In this document: positions 34,118 through 45,439 of the stretch, piece by piece
Position numbering within the stretch: position 1 is the stretch's first letter
Layout of the letters: each line of letters begins with the position of its first letter
Source of the DNA: Auricularia sp. M13
Taxonomy: Eukaryota; Basidiomycota; Agaricomycetes; Auriculariales; Auriculariaceae
Length of the DNA stretch: 64,000 nucleotides
NCBI GenBank assembly: GCA_037042915.1
Contig: CM073195.1
Location: 1,550,001 to 1,614,000 of the forward strand
Direction of reading: 5' to 3'
The notes under the pieces: generated by a model
Database searches by the model: none
The model's input: the letters and a program-made list of their open reading frames with translations, nothing else
What the model was told of the DNA's origin: nothing
Translations under genes and position numbers: made by a program

Positions 34118-34786
34118 CGGCCGAGAAATGTGGTACGCAGGTGCACCGCGCTTATGGATACTGGCCCATGGCTGCTCGTCCCCGCATGTTGCTGTGCTGA
34201 CACCGCTGCGCCTTTGTACGGCTCGGAGCTTTGCGTCACGTCCGTTACTCAACCGTGCTTCGAGGAGGAGTTGAATCTGGGCCCTATCGCTGCCTTCGAG
34301 CTTGCAGTGTCCTCTCCCGAAAACGCTGGCGGTACCGGGATGTGTTCGCGGGCTCCTCTGCTCCGAGACTTCGGCCGCGCTGCTCATTGCACGATCTTGG
34401 AACAGCAATAGGAATATCCCGAGCACAGTGACGCGCCGCAGTGCAGCGTGCTTTGCTACCTGGCTTCGCATGCTGTGCTACTGATGGGAGCGCGTACGAA
34501 AATAATGCTGCTTCTTGTGGTTTCCTGGCGCCGTCAACTCCGAATCTGTCCCGTGCATTGCGCTGCCTGGTCCGATCTATGTGTATGCTGGATCGAAGAA
34601 CCCTTAACGCCGTGACGTCGGTGATGCGCGACAAGTTTTCACTTGTCGCATCTGTCTAGCCGTTACGTAGCAAAGCGTTGCTAGCAAGGAACCTTTGCCA
34701 CATCGCCTATATAAAAAGCTGCTGAGCCACTCGCTAGACCGACCCCAGCTCATATATCGTTTCCGCTCCCAAGTCCTCAGATAGCG
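34118..34786. other. intergenic, promoter of P4
   Basis: No gene seen; carries the P4 core promoter at its right end. Confidence 0.55.
34708..34716 (+). promoter_or_regulatory. TATA box of P4
   Basis: TATATAAAA 79 bp before the P4 start codon. Confidence 0.7.
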
Positions 34787-34966
34787 ATGCGTCTCACCGA
34801 GTTCAAGGCCGTTCTTGCTCTCTGCGCCATGTCTGCCTTCGCAGCTCCCGCTCCGCAGGCATGCAGGCGCGACATCCATGGCGTTCTTTGTTGCCGCTGC
34901 GGCCTGGTCGTGGTGGCAAGCATCGCGTATGTTTGGCTCACTGTTGAGACCCGTCCCACCTGCTGA
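34787..34966 (+). CDS. tiny secreted cysteine peptide P4
   Basis: 59 residues. Signal peptide MRLTEFKAVLALCAMSAF-A, then APAPQACRR (AP, AP pairs before Gln), DIHGVLCCRC, then an unusual hydrophobic extension GLVVVASIAYVWL ending TVETRPTC. Pattern C-x8-CC-x-C. The extension could be real (a membrane-anchored form), or the stretch from GTCGTGG could be an unrecognised intron, which would restore the usual short tail. Confidence 0.75.
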   Translation: MRLTEFKAVLALCAMSAFAAPAPQACRRDIHGVLCCRCGLVVVASIAYVWLTVETRPTC

Positions 34967-35326
34967 CGACCCACGAAAAGGAATGTCAACAACACACCTA
35001 GTACAATCTCAGTCTAGTTTTCGCGCACTAGATTCTTCTTCACTTTTGACCTCCAATGATGCCGCGCGAGGCGCATATATAACAGTGTAGATGTCCCAAC
35101 ATGCGCGAAACGCGGCACGTACTGTAGAATATACATTTTGTTATTATAGAGTAGGACATGCAATTATGCAAAAGTGCCGTGAGATTCCTATAATGTAAAA
35201 TAATAAATGTCCGGAGCAGTTCACGTAGGACTGCAATCTCGATTCTCATGCAGTTGGGAGGGGAACTGCACTGAAAGGCCGGCGTCAACGACAATCGATT
35301 TTGCAGGGCATGTACTCCAAACGGAC
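34967..35326. other. intergenic, no gene seen
   Basis: AT-rich around 35100-35210; probably 3' flanks of the convergent P4 and P5 genes. Confidence 0.5.
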
Positions 35327-35476
35327 TCACGTCCTTGTGGTAGTTAGTGCACATTTGCAGCAGAGCTCGCCAAGACTGTCGCGTCCACATATCGGTCCCG
35401 GAGTCGGCACAGCATGCACACCTCGGAAGGCTGCCGGGAGGACGAAGACGAGGAGGGTGGCGAACTCGAAGCGCAT
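35327..35476 (-). CDS. tiny secreted cysteine peptide P5
   Basis: 49 residues: signal peptide MRFEFATLLVFVLPAAFRGV-HA, then VPTPGPICGR, DSLGELCCKC and tail ALTTTRT. Pattern C-x8-CC-x-C. It has three Xaa-Pro pairs (VP, TP, GP) but, unlike most members, no Gln before the first Cys. A TATAAAG box lies at 35554-35560 on the minus strand, 78 bp upstream. Confidence 0.8.
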   Translation of the reverse strand: MRFEFATLLVFVLPAAFRGVHAVPTPGPICGRDSLGELCCKCALTTTRT

Positions 35477-36496
35477 TATCGCAATGAGTGGTAGTATGTT
35501 TCGAAGATAAGGTGCTGTTGGATATGAGCGGGGCCATGTGAGGTCGGCGCCGCCTTTATACGATCGTGAATCTTGGCAGCAAGACACTGGAGTTGAAGGA
35601 AATGTGCGACGCGATCGAGGCGCGGCTGCTTGAAGTTTGGACATCCTAGCTGTGAGAGATGTCTGACTGACATCATGGCGTCCCTATGATCGGGAATCGT
35701 GCGGCCCGTTCGCGTCCGTGCTCTCAGGCGGCGTGTGTGAGGATCACTCCCGTTTCGGACATTTCAGTGCGGCCTGACGCGGAGTTACGCACGCGAGTCC
35801 GGTTCAGCCTCATGACCCATTGGGATACGTATCTGAACTAGATCTTCCGCTCAGCCTCAACGCCTTTCAGTGCAAGGAGATTCCCTGGTATCAACGCAGT
35901 AGCTTGCCTCTGGTTTGCCTTCCCGCAAATTCTCACTGGCGGGCCCCTTAAACGACACTGCCTGCTCATCAATAGGGGCAAGCATTTTTGACCGATGTGC
36001 CAGCTGCTGTGTGAATCTGCAACAAACCGGTCAGGCTGTGCTTGCCGATCCTGACGAGTCGGAATTGGTTGAGCATTCATGGCCCTGAGGCCTTGCTCGA
36101 CATTTTTGACTAGTAGTGGTGTTCTCTTGAGCTTCATGTCAAACGAGTCACGCGATCAACTCTGTTCGAGAGGTTGCATTCAAACTGAATATGCTTTAGA
36201 AGTCGAAATATGTGATAGATAGTACGCCGTAGATCCACTACGAGGAACGACAATAGTGCAGCAGTGATACAGCAAGTATGACAGCAGTCCGTAGGCCTGC
36301 AACAATAGGATGGAAGTAGTAATACAGACATGGCAATACAGGTAATTATCGTCAACTCTGCAGAAGCATCGCTAGGTTCTCACAACGAGTGGCTAACGTG
36401 CGCAAGCGCGCGCACGAGTTGCAATGATACTACGCAATCAAGCTTCGACTATCGGAGAAGGGCTATTGTAGAGTTAGACCAAGAGCCTCGGCGTTG
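35477..36496. other. intergenic, promoter of P5; no gene seen
   Basis: Apart from the P5 TATA box near its left end I see only short shadow frames. Confidence 0.5.
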
Positions 36497-36640
36497 TTAG
36501 GCTGACCTCTCGGCGAGGCTACCGCAGTTCTTGCAGCAGCGCCGTACGACGCGCCCGCAGACCTGGGGGACCGGAGTAGCAACCGATATTGTGCAGAGAG
36601 AGGCAAGGACGACGATGAAAAGGGTTAATGAGAGGCGCAT
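36497..36640 (-). CDS. tiny secreted cysteine peptide P6
   Basis: 47 residues: signal peptide MRLSLTLFIVVLASLCTISV-A, then TPVPQVCGR, VVRRCCKNC and the tail GSLAERSA. Pattern C-x6-CC-x2-C. TP and VP pairs precede Gln. Unlike the KR members the position after the first Cys is GR, and a second basic pair (RR) sits just before CC. Confidence 0.85.
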   Translation of the reverse strand: MRLSLTLFIVVLASLCTISVATPVPQVCGRVVRRCCKNCGSLAERSA

Positions 36641-38070
36641 TATGGTCGGGGAGGCTGGCGGAAAGTACAAGAGTTGTATGATGCCAATTCCTCTGGCACA
36701 GTAAGGTTTATATAGGCCGCGGTGCGTGGCGGGGGAACAACGTGTACAGGAGATCCACGGCTGTCCGTTAAGTCATGGGTTTCACGCCCCCGGTTGAGAA
36801 TCTGTGCGGCACCGCGAAAAGGAGAGAGCAGTGTTAAGCTGCATATCATTGTTAGGTGTTGTGGATAAGATTAAACGAATGAAGGCTTGCCATGACATTC
36901 AAACTGTCGAACAAACCGGCGGGCAATGCCCGCAGGGAGTATAACTTGGACTGCTGCAGCGAAGTGCCAGCTGAACTGCACGACTCCGCGAAGCTTTCGG
37001 TGACCCAACAATGCATTAAAACTGGATGGGCCGTGGGAAAGTTTAGCGCTGCAAAATATCATCAGGCCGCAACGCTGTGCGCGCCCGTGCTCAAACAGAC
37101 CGCCCGTGCTCGTGAGATCTCGCAGCAAGCAATCCAGGGGGGATAGAGAGCGCCCATCGGGCAAAGCCATGAGAACCGTTAACCGTTAATCACCGCAAGA
37201 GTACAAGCAGTTCCCGGCGCACAGCCATCCGCCTTTCGAAACAGATCGGTAGGCAGACAGGGCCTACTATCAGATAAAAAAACTCGACTCCTTGTATGGG
37301 CTTGAGCTGACTGGAAGAAGCTGTCGACGGCAAGGCAGAACAATATTTATCCCAGTCGACAGGATGCAGCGTCGAAAAAAAGAGACACAGGGCCTAGCGA
37401 CAGTGAGGGCCAAGTTAACCAGGCCAGCAACATGCGGTTCCGAATGCACGGTCTGCACATATGCGTCAATGGTTGGGAAGCAAGGCGACCTTCGGCACTT
37501 GTCGCGGTTTTGAACGCAGCGTAATTTTTATAGCAGAAGTTAAAGGAGGCATTGTCGTGCGCGTGATATTGACGTTTGCCCTGCATGAATGCTCATGCAC
37601 CTGGTCCGCATTGGGGGCCGGTGGGCGGGCAGCGCAGACAACGAGGTTATGGTCGCTGGCCAACTCGGCCGGGTCGGACCGGCAAACTTTGGTCGCGCAC
37701 CATCAGAGAATTTCGAATCTACTACTACTACGGAGAGGATCAACAAAGTAATCCCACCGTTACAAGTTTTAGAGAAAAAGTGAGTAGATGTAGATATCTT
37801 GAAATTCTCGCAAATGTACCGACTTCCGAGTTATTGTATAATTTGATTGCTCACTGGCGAGGCTCGAATACAACGATGCAGATACTGTACAGTCAAGCCA
37901 CTGGCAATACAAGATGACATAGATCATGCTGAGGGAAAGTATGATATTACTAAGCCTCGTGTGGCGTGTTACGTGTTACAATAAGGTCTTCGATTGCAAA
38001 GCAAGAAGCTAGATCAGGCATGTTAGATAAAACAGCAACATGAAGTGAATTACTTGAATATTTACCAAAA
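36641..38070. other. intergenic, no further gene seen
   Basis: Holds the P6 promoter. A plus-strand frame at 36892-37146 contains a lone CC but has no signal peptide, so it is not counted as a family member. Confidence 0.5.
36707..36714 (-). promoter_or_regulatory. TATA box of P6
   Basis: TATATAAA on the minus strand, 67 bp upstream of the P6 start codon. Confidence 0.7.
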
Positions 38071-38187
38071 TTAGCAGTTGTTGCAGCATAGACTGCCACG
38101 CTTGCAGGTTTGGGGAACGGGGTTGGCTTTCGAGGCCATGACCGCGGCAAGAACGGCGACGAGGACAGCAGCTGCGTTGAAGCGCAT
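38071..38187 (-). CDS. tiny secreted cysteine peptide P7
   Basis: 38 residues, the smallest member: signal peptide MRFNAAAVLVAVLAAVMASK-A, then NPVPQTCKR and GSLCCNNC at the C terminus. Pattern C-x5-CC-x2-C. NP and VP pairs precede Gln. A TATAAAG box lies about 90 bp upstream on the minus strand (near 38277-38283). Confidence 0.87.
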   Translation of the reverse strand: MRFNAAAVLVAVLAAVMASKANPVPQTCKRGSLCCNNC

Positions 38188-39697
38188 GATTGGTTGTCGA
38201 AGTATGAAATGAAGTAGGAGGAGTGATTAGAGTAAGTGTGAGTTGGGTTGCCTTCAGTGGTGCAGCACCCTTCAGGCTTTATATGTAGCGCGGGAATTTA
38301 GCATCAGTGGTGCCCATGGAGGGAGCCTGATCACGGCCACAGCGTCTGTACGAACACCCGCAGGAGTGCTCTGACGCCTACGAGCCCGCGCAGTCCGGCA
38401 GCGTAAAGCCGATCAAAAACAGGGCAGAGAGGAACCGAACAGAGCCGGCGCTACGAGCTGAACAGAGTCGCTGCTGCTATGAATATCTCTGAGCACTGTT
38501 CTGCTGATATCGGGCGCTCTGCATGGACGTTGCTTCCAGACGATCGGCCCGCGGCGATGCCAGAGTCACTCCGCATTGACTATTCGGAACTAAGAGCGGC
38601 GCCGCTGCGCGAACCAGACTTCAACGCGCAGCCGCAAGCGCAAGTGGTGTTTGAGTCTCGCATCATGGTGCAGCGCCGAAGCATTTCTTTGCGGCGGAGC
38701 ATTCATAGCACTCAGCACGTAATCCGCAAGACAACGTTCCGAAACTCCTGTACAGGAAGAACGAGCTCTAAAGCCAACCCATGGCATAAACAATATAGGC
38801 CGCGAGAACCTGATTGCGGTCGCCGCGGAAATGTAGGCCCGAGGCCGGTACAGACTGTGACAGGCTCCCAGTCCCCGTTCAACCTAGACTCCGTCGCCCT
38901 CCGACAGCAGCATAAGCAGATAAAAAGCGCGCTGAGTGGCTCCGACATCGCGAGACCTTCCACGATCAAAGGGAACAGACAGTCCGATACACTTCGGTGA
39001 GCAAACCTCGTGAGACCGTAGAAATTCGGCCCTTCCAGTCGCGCCGCAGATAATTTGGAAGTGGTGTATGTCATGCGTACATCGCATGTATGAATAGTCT
39101 TCACAGATACAGAGAGTGCAAGTTGCCAAGTTGCCGAAGAGTGTGCATCGGAGCCGACAGAAAAACGATAGACACTGATACGTCCCTGCCACAAGACCTG
39201 TAAAAACAGCGCAGTGCTGGTTGAAAGTAAACCCGAAGCTTCTGTAAGCCGCTGGCCGGTTGGCATTGTGAACCATGGAGCCTCGACAGAGGAGTCCACA
39301 ATCAACACACTTCGATGTGGCTTTGTCACGAGCGCCGTAGGGGCCGCGCAAAGTCTGGATGCAAGCAGAGGGCCGATGCGCTCGGAGAAGGGCGCGCGTG
39401 CCGCGCGATTGGGTGGGCAAGAGGTAGAGCTTCGGGATGTTTGTCGTTGTTGGTTCCGGAGTCAAATAACACCGGGACTATTTATGTCATAAAATCTGAC
39501 GTCGCATGGGAGACCACATTAACACTATAATTATACATATTCAATACAACTAATTTGGTCGATAATGTCAGAAGGATATCGCTACAGATTCGGGCAATGC
39601 TGCGTTCAAAGCCGACGAGACAGAGAGTGCAACTTGATCGTGGGTCAGTGGCGGGCAAACAGCGTTCAGCGTGCACATACAGCTAGAGTTTCTCTTA
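38188..39697. other. intergenic, no further gene seen
   Basis: Frames of 170-205 residues occur on both strands across the same bases and show no domain or splice logic. Confidence 0.45.
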
Positions 39698-39823
39698 TCA
39701 GCCGCAGTTGCAGCAGTCTGTCGATGCTCCCTCGCGTTTGCATGTTTGCGGAACAGGATTTGCCGACGTCGCAGTTGCAGCGGTAAGCACGGCGACGACA
39801 ACGGCGGCAAAGTTAAAGCGCAT
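39698..39823 (-). CDS. tiny secreted cysteine peptide P8
   Basis: 41 residues: signal peptide MRFNFAAVVVAVLTAATATS-A, then NPVPQTCKR and EGASTDCCNCG. Pattern C-x8-CC-x-C with one residue (Gly) after the last Cys, so the C-terminal Cys of its close relatives is not strictly terminal. A TTATAAAG-type box lies about 100 bp upstream. Confidence 0.87.
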   Translation of the reverse strand: MRFNFAAVVVAVLTAATATSANPVPQTCKREGASTDCCNCG

Positions 39824-41102
39824 TGAGGTTTATAAGGATAGAAGTAGTGTCAGAGGCTCGAAGAAGAAGAAGTGAGGCTTGTCGTTGGGATCTATATGTC
39901 GCCAAGTGGTCGAAGCAAAGGTCCTTATAAAGTACGGCCTTACGCAAGCATACCGGCCAGTGCAAAGAGTCTCCAAGCGCTGGACGCCGTAGGAGAACAA
40001 CAGCATGATTCCGTGGTCGTCGGAGAATCCCTGTGACAAGGAATGAAGCGCCGCGACTTGAAACCGAGCACAGCCCTGTACGCTACCTGGGGGATCCTCA
40101 TATTTGACATTTGGTGATGCACATGCAGAGTGAAGCCCTGACTCGACGGCGCCTTCTGACCGTTATATGAATGTCGAGTCATTCAGCAGTGCATATTATT
40201 CAGTGTAGATGCTGAGTAATGCGTCTGGGCAAGAGCCTCTATTGGAGTCTGAGCGGACGCAAGGCGGTCCTATTTGCGGTGCAGGGATGTGTTTCTCCGT
40301 CGAGACAGATCTGGGCAGAGAAACCAGATTCAACACAGGTATACGAAAGTGTTCGAGTGCCATGCCGAAGTCCACACCGCCAAGATTAATCGAGATATCC
40401 GACCCGAGTTGGTAGGAGCGAGAAATGTGAATCATGATGCGCAATAAGCGGATGAGATGCACTGGAGGAGAATGATGTACGCAAATCGCGGGCGGTGACG
40501 AACCTCGCCATACACCCAGTCCTAGACCAAGGCCTTCAGTGTCCGCCGTCGAGTGAAGAGCAACATGAGGGCATGCAGACAACCGGAAGGTGGACCGTAT
40601 TGGTCAATGCGGCATGTTGGCTTCCAGTTGCGACGGGTCGGCGAACGCTTGCACAAAACGGAGCAGGAACGGAGACCTCGAGTCTTCGATGAGCCAGCCA
40701 ATGCCAATCCACCGCAATTCAGGGATCCTAATAGCGCAACCTTGGTAAGCCACAGCTTTACTCAGCAGGCTCAAGCTAAACGATGCCCGTCGCTGCAGTA
40801 GAATCAGGGCGATGGACAAGTTGAAGGAGCGGTAAAACTGTTTGTTGATCGCAGTCGGCTTTCGGTCCGACCGTTTGGGTCACGTGAGCGCAGGTTTTCA
40901 GACGGAAAAAAAGGTACAATATATGAGAATTATACATGATTATAAGCTGATATAATGTATGAGACACTATGGATACAGCGAGTGAACCATGGGAGCCAAG
41001 TGGCTGGATAATGAATAAACACGCAGTTCTGTTTGAAGCTTGAGCAAGAGGAACGCAGAGATCAGGGGCCACTTACAAGTTATGCAAGGTCCAGAGCGAG
41101 AT
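39824..41102. other. intergenic, no further gene seen
   Basis: Only short frames without motifs; the P8 promoter occupies the left end. Confidence 0.5.
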
Positions 41103-41228
41103 TTAGCATTGGCAGCAGTCTGCCGGGTCGATCGAGTCGCGCTTGCACGTCTGAGGAACGGGGTTGGCTGTCGTCGTGAGGGCAGCGGCGAAGACAGTGA
41201 CGATGACGGTGACGAATGTGAAGCGCAT
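41103..41228 (-). CDS. tiny secreted cysteine peptide P9
   Basis: 41 residues: signal peptide MRFTFVTVIVTVFAAALTTT-A, then NPVPQTCKR, DSIDPADCCQC. Pattern C-x9-CC-x-C. The last of the run of closely related PVPQTCKR members (P2, P3, P7, P8, P9). The upstream core promoter is weak (TACTTAAG instead of a clear TATA box). Confidence 0.87.
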   Translation of the reverse strand: MRFTFVTVIVTVFAAALTTTANPVPQTCKRDSIDPADCCQC

Positions 41229-42344
41229 TACGAGTAATATGAGGGAGAAGTAGTAGAAAAAGTAGAGTAGGCTTGAATGAGGTGGGAAACTGTTGAACTG
41301 ATGGATCTCTGAGACGGCGAATGGGCTGGGCTTAAGTATCAATTCCAAGGCCAGATCTCCCATACGGGAGAGAATCACCGCAATGCTCTGTAAGAGACCT
41401 GAATCACCGTGGCGTGCTCACAGACCCTGAGCACATGAGTCCGCGCTCACCGATCGGAAGCGCTGCAGAATGAAACCGACCGCTGACACTGCCGCCGGTC
41501 ATGGCTCGAACGAGATGCCAAACAGTGTTTAAGCGTGCGAGTCGCAATGCCACGTGCGTTGGGACAGCTTGAGTCCGGCATTTGTTCCAGAGCGAATACG
41601 GATCCGAAGTCGCCGTTGAGGACGCGTCCACCGCCAATGACCTGCAACCCAGTCGCCTTCGCCGACTTTGAAGTTCGAAGATAATCGTTCGAATTAAACC
41701 TGCAACCCGTCCTCATGAGCTCGTGTACAAGGGCGCGTGGCGTCCAACCGGGACGGTGCTATAAAGTAGAGAGCGTTTCAGTTCGCATAGAATACCATCG
41801 CATTAGCTTCCTCGACTGAATGTGGTACGACTGCACCGAGCAGTCCAAAAGCCAGCTGGTCGCCAACCCGATACATTGCATCGCAATCGAAGAAATGTGT
41901 GAAGGCTGGACAGTCACTGTAAGTAGTAGCCGAGCCGATGCACGACGGTGCAAGTCTGCGCCTGCGCGTCGCACCGTGTTGGAAGATCAGCCAGGCCTGT
42001 TTAGCATTTGAGTAGGTCGATCTTGCCGATCCCAACAACATCGCTTTGGCAGATGACACGAGACCGACGAGGGTGGTCCAGAGGGTACGGGCAAGTACTG
42101 GAGCAAGCGAGGCGTGGTACATCGCGATCGTACACTGGCTAACCGTTGTTGAACGAGTGCTTCAGGACGCCCCGATGTCGGCATGATGGAATGGTCTTTC
42201 ACAGCTAACAGTAGGCAAAAGCGCTTCGCCTCCGAGCTAGCTTGCACTGGGCGCGAGCGAGGAAGAGAAGACGCTGCGAAAGCGAAGTACCGTACAGCGG
42301 AAAGCCGGCGTGCGCCGTGCACGGCTATGTCGGACAATGCTCTG
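41229..42344. other. intergenic, left flank of the tandem duplication
   Basis: Nothing gene-like was seen. Position 42344/42345 is the left breakpoint of the 10.5-kb duplicated unit. Confidence 0.5.
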
Positions 42345-43608
42345 GACTACTTACATGTCGAAGTTGCGCACAATGGGCGCGGACGCAGCGGCGTCTGGGC
42401 GCTTGTGTTCTGCTTGTGCTGAGGAGGACAGAAAAGGCGTTCGGCATTCGGCCCCGATGCAAGAAGACACGGTCACGTGACTAACTTCATGCTGACATCG
42501 GAGTTGACAAGTGGTAACATCTGCATCCTGAGGTAAGTAACTTATGTCACACACTCGCGAAGTGTCACGCAGATAGCTCCTATCTTCGCGCAGACATACG
42601 GCCTTGTGCAGGTACACGCGGGCATAAGATCGACGAAGACTGCGCAGTTTGATAGGTTAGTAACGACCGCGGATTCAGCGCGTTCGTAAGCATGGCGGGT
42701 ATTGCGCGACGCTCGTGCTCGAGTACAGCCATTACTCTGCTTGTTTTGGGAGTCACAATGCTGCTAGCCGTGGCGAAGATTATAGATCGAATCCGGCGCT
42801 TGCATGAGCGTTGAGCACAGAAAGGACGGCATTTAGTCTTCCAGAAAGAAATGCCCTGCGCTTCGGGGGATATGTAGCCAGCAATAAGCTGCGGAAGATA
42901 TGTGCATGCGGGTTCGCCAATGACATCGCAGATGAGGACAGCGAAACGGATGGCTCAATCACGTGACGATGGATTTCTTTCCGGATAGTATCCCAAGCGT
43001 GCATGATATCGGTGTGTAAGATTATTATCGTGCAGTATCTCAACGGCCTCTGGTTGGAACGATAATTGACTCGTTGCTTCGTGCTCCAGGTTCTAGCGTT
43101 AGCAACCATATCCATCACTCCGAGGCCTCCAACGTGCATCGTCCTATGGCGCAACCCGGCATTCCGTAAATCCACAATAGTCAGACTTGACAAGAATGCC
43201 ACAGCCGTTACTTTGACGTGACTGCTCCCTAACCAGCTCTGGATTGACGCCCAAACTCCAAACTCCAAGTTTGGACGTCGACGCGAGTCCCGCAGCGGCC
43301 TAAACACGACAACGTCACGGACTTTCGCTGATGGCTGCGCATACGTCGGCGATCGCCACCGAGCTTTGCGCGTTCCATACACTCGCAGCTTTCCCGCGGA
43401 CTGCAACCTGGACGATCAGGCGCACACGTCGGAGCCGTTCGACTGCGCCGGGCTGTTTCGGCGTACATACTCAACTGGCAATGTAGTTCACACGCGCTGC
43501 CAGTGGTCGTCTGGGTATATAAACGCGCCTGAATTATTGCAGCGTGGCTTCAATCTCATTCTTTCTCACGCAGTCGCTCTCATATCCTCACCCGTACTAG
43601 TACTCATA
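42345..43608. other. intergenic/promoter region of P10
   Basis: A 208-residue minus-strand frame (42780-43406) is intact in both units, but that is expected from their identity. It has no recognised domain, and I do not call it a gene. Confidence 0.45.
43516..43523 (+). promoter_or_regulatory. TATA box of P10
   Basis: TATATAAA 93 bp before the P10 start codon, with a CT-rich leader following. Identical in the second unit. Confidence 0.7.
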
Positions 43609-43917
43609 ATGCGTTTCTTCTTCGCCTTCGCGCTTAACCTCGTCACGGTCCTTCTCGCTCTCTACACCGTGACTGTCTCAGCGAGCCCCATCTCGGCAGA
43701 CAAGCGTCAGACCTGCCGCAGAGGCCAGACGGGCGTCGACGGCGCCGCCATACCGCCCTGCTGCAATTGCGGACCTAGCTCACAGCCTGGAGCTCCTGCC
43801 ACAGTATCGGGTAAGCTGTTCCCGACTTTCTCACGATGAGCTTTGGCTCACATCGCAATCCTTACAGCGTCAGCTACCGTATCCGCCATTGTAGATGCGA
43901 CCGTGGCTCCGAACTGA
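43609..43917 (+). CDS. tiny secreted cysteine peptide P10 (KRQTC type)
   Basis: Signal peptide MRFFFAFALNLVTVLLALYT-VTVSA, then SPISADKR, QTCRRGQTGVDG, AAIPPCCNCGP. Pattern C-x14-CC-x-C. A dibasic KR directly before QTC replaces the Xaa-Pro ladder. A 57-nt intron (43811-43867, GTAAGC...TTACAG) fits well; spliced, the tail becomes PATVSASATVSAIVDATVAP plus Asn and stops at 43915. Unspliced it would end at 43839 after 76 residues. The intron form is preferred because of good splice sites and the smooth repeat-like tail. Confidence 0.8.
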
Positions 43918-44442
43918 GAGTAATCGCCAGGAGGAGATACCGTATAGACTGTCCCGGCCGTCTTCCGAGTTCATTCATTTGACTCGGATTCTAGATTTCT
44001 CGAAGCAGAGAGGATTGATAGAGTAGATCATACATAGAGCTCCGGTGTATCCGTTATTCATATTTAATTTAGACGCGTGATATCTATGACTTATACTTAT
44101 CAGTCCCAGGTCAAGCCCAGCTGTACCCAAGCGCCGCAGTGGTTTGTCTCCTGACTCTCGGGGCGAGGCGCGCGGGAAAGTGATAAGTAAGATCATGTCT
44201 TTTACAGAAATTATGAGATTAAGCGGGAATTCTATAATACTGAAACTAATTGCTACACGCATATGAGTGGGAAATACAGTCCAAGGGGATGTCCGTGGAT
44301 CCGAGGCGCAACAGCAGGCCGGATGCGAAATACTGCATTCTGACTCGGTGCCTATTTCTCGCCTAGGGCTTGTGCGACTGTCAGCGTCTTCAGGCCTAGA
44401 AACGTACAGTATATAGAACGCACTTTATAGTATCGCATATGA
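43918..44442. other. 3' flanks of convergent P10 and P11
   Basis: AT-rich, no gene seen. Confidence 0.5.
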
Positions 44443-44583
44443 TTAACATTTGCAGCATAATGGCTGGGTCGTGGAGTTGCCGCAGGCCTGCCGCTCCGCG
44501 AGGGATGGCGCCGCGGTGGGGAAGGACGCCACGGTGGCCGCCGTACAGAGAAGTGCGAGCGCAATGGTGAAGGTGAAGTGCAT
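44443..44583 (-). CDS. tiny secreted cysteine peptide P11 (ERQAC type)
   Basis: 46 residues: signal peptide MHFTFTIALALLCTAATVAS, then FPTAAPSLAERQACGN, STTQPLCCKC at the C terminus. Pattern C-x8-CC-x-C. A single Arg before Gln marks the possible cleavage site, as in P12. It is the only member that begins MH rather than MR. Confidence 0.82.
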   Translation of the reverse strand: MHFTFTIALALLCTAATVASFPTAAPSLAERQACGNSTTQPLCCKC

Positions 44584-45439
44584 TATTGGTGAATGGAAAA
44601 GTGGGTAAAGTAGAGGGTGATGAGGACTGAAGTTTAGGATGCCGCTGGTAGTGAGTTTCTAAGAACTTGGACGACGCTGGTTAAATACTCTGAACCACGA
44701 GACGAGCGCTCTCCCCGCAGTACTGCAAGGTGTGAGCCTGTGGGCCGGGACTGGTCCAAAGCTGTTCCTCGCTGTTCGCGGCGCAAGACGGCATCCCGGG
44801 CCTGCGTATCCTGGCGCTGAGATTCAGCTCAACAGATCGACGCAGAGTTGGTGTTTACGAAAAGCCTAACGGAGCGCGTGCACGCAAAACAGCGCGGATC
44901 GTCGAGCGGTGCTGGCAGGTGGACGGCGTGCCGGGCCGGCGGCGCCGCGCTTGTACTCGCGCAGCGGCGAGCGCAGACCTTTCGCGCGTAGACGCAGAGT
45001 GAGACAGCTGCAGAGCCATGTACGTTTCGCCGGTACGGCTGCGCAGACGGTGAGCCCTGGCCTGGACCTCAGAAACCGCCAGCCAGGCTCGAACACAGGC
45101 GGACCACGCGCAGTCTGCGATGGTTCATACGGAGTGTCGAGCGGCTGGGTTCACGGTCATGGGGAAAAAAAAGAAGACGATCATCGCGGGCGGAGGAGAA
45201 GAGATCGTCGGGGTTGAGCGGAAGCAAACGCGTCTTGCACCCCGACAACGACGACGACCGGCGCAGCACAGAACCAGACGAAGAAGCACGTTACCCCAGT
45301 CGCGATTTAGAACTCAGACAGGGGCGCGGATGAGCGCGAAGTGGGGGATTTAGCCCCCCCAATTACGGGCTGCGGGAGTAATCCGGGAGGGGGCGAATGA
45401 CAGCCTCCTGTCCCGCACGCCTCTTGCTCCCCGCCCACG
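44584..45439. other. intergenic, no gene seen
   Basis: GC-rich in 44.9-45.1 kb; only short frames without motifs. Confidence 0.5.

Noticed and set aside
36892-37146. Plus-strand ORF with an internal CC as a further peptide family member
   Set aside because: No signal peptide, no Q-x-C block and no third Cys after CC.
38479-39329. Overlapping 173- and 205-codon ORFs on opposite strands
   Set aside because: Mutually overlapping, no domain or signal peptide, unusual composition.
42780-43406. 208-codon minus-strand ORF (and its copy 53290-53916)
   Set aside because: Identity between copies only reflects the duplication; no motif is recognised and it overlaps the P10 promoter region.
29930-44583. 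C-terminal CCNC, CCSC, CCQC, CCKC as CaaX prenylation motifs, hence mating pheromone precursors
   Set aside because: The middle positions are not aliphatic, several members have residues after the last Cys, and all have N-terminal signal peptides, whereas basidiomycete CaaX pheromone precursors lack them.
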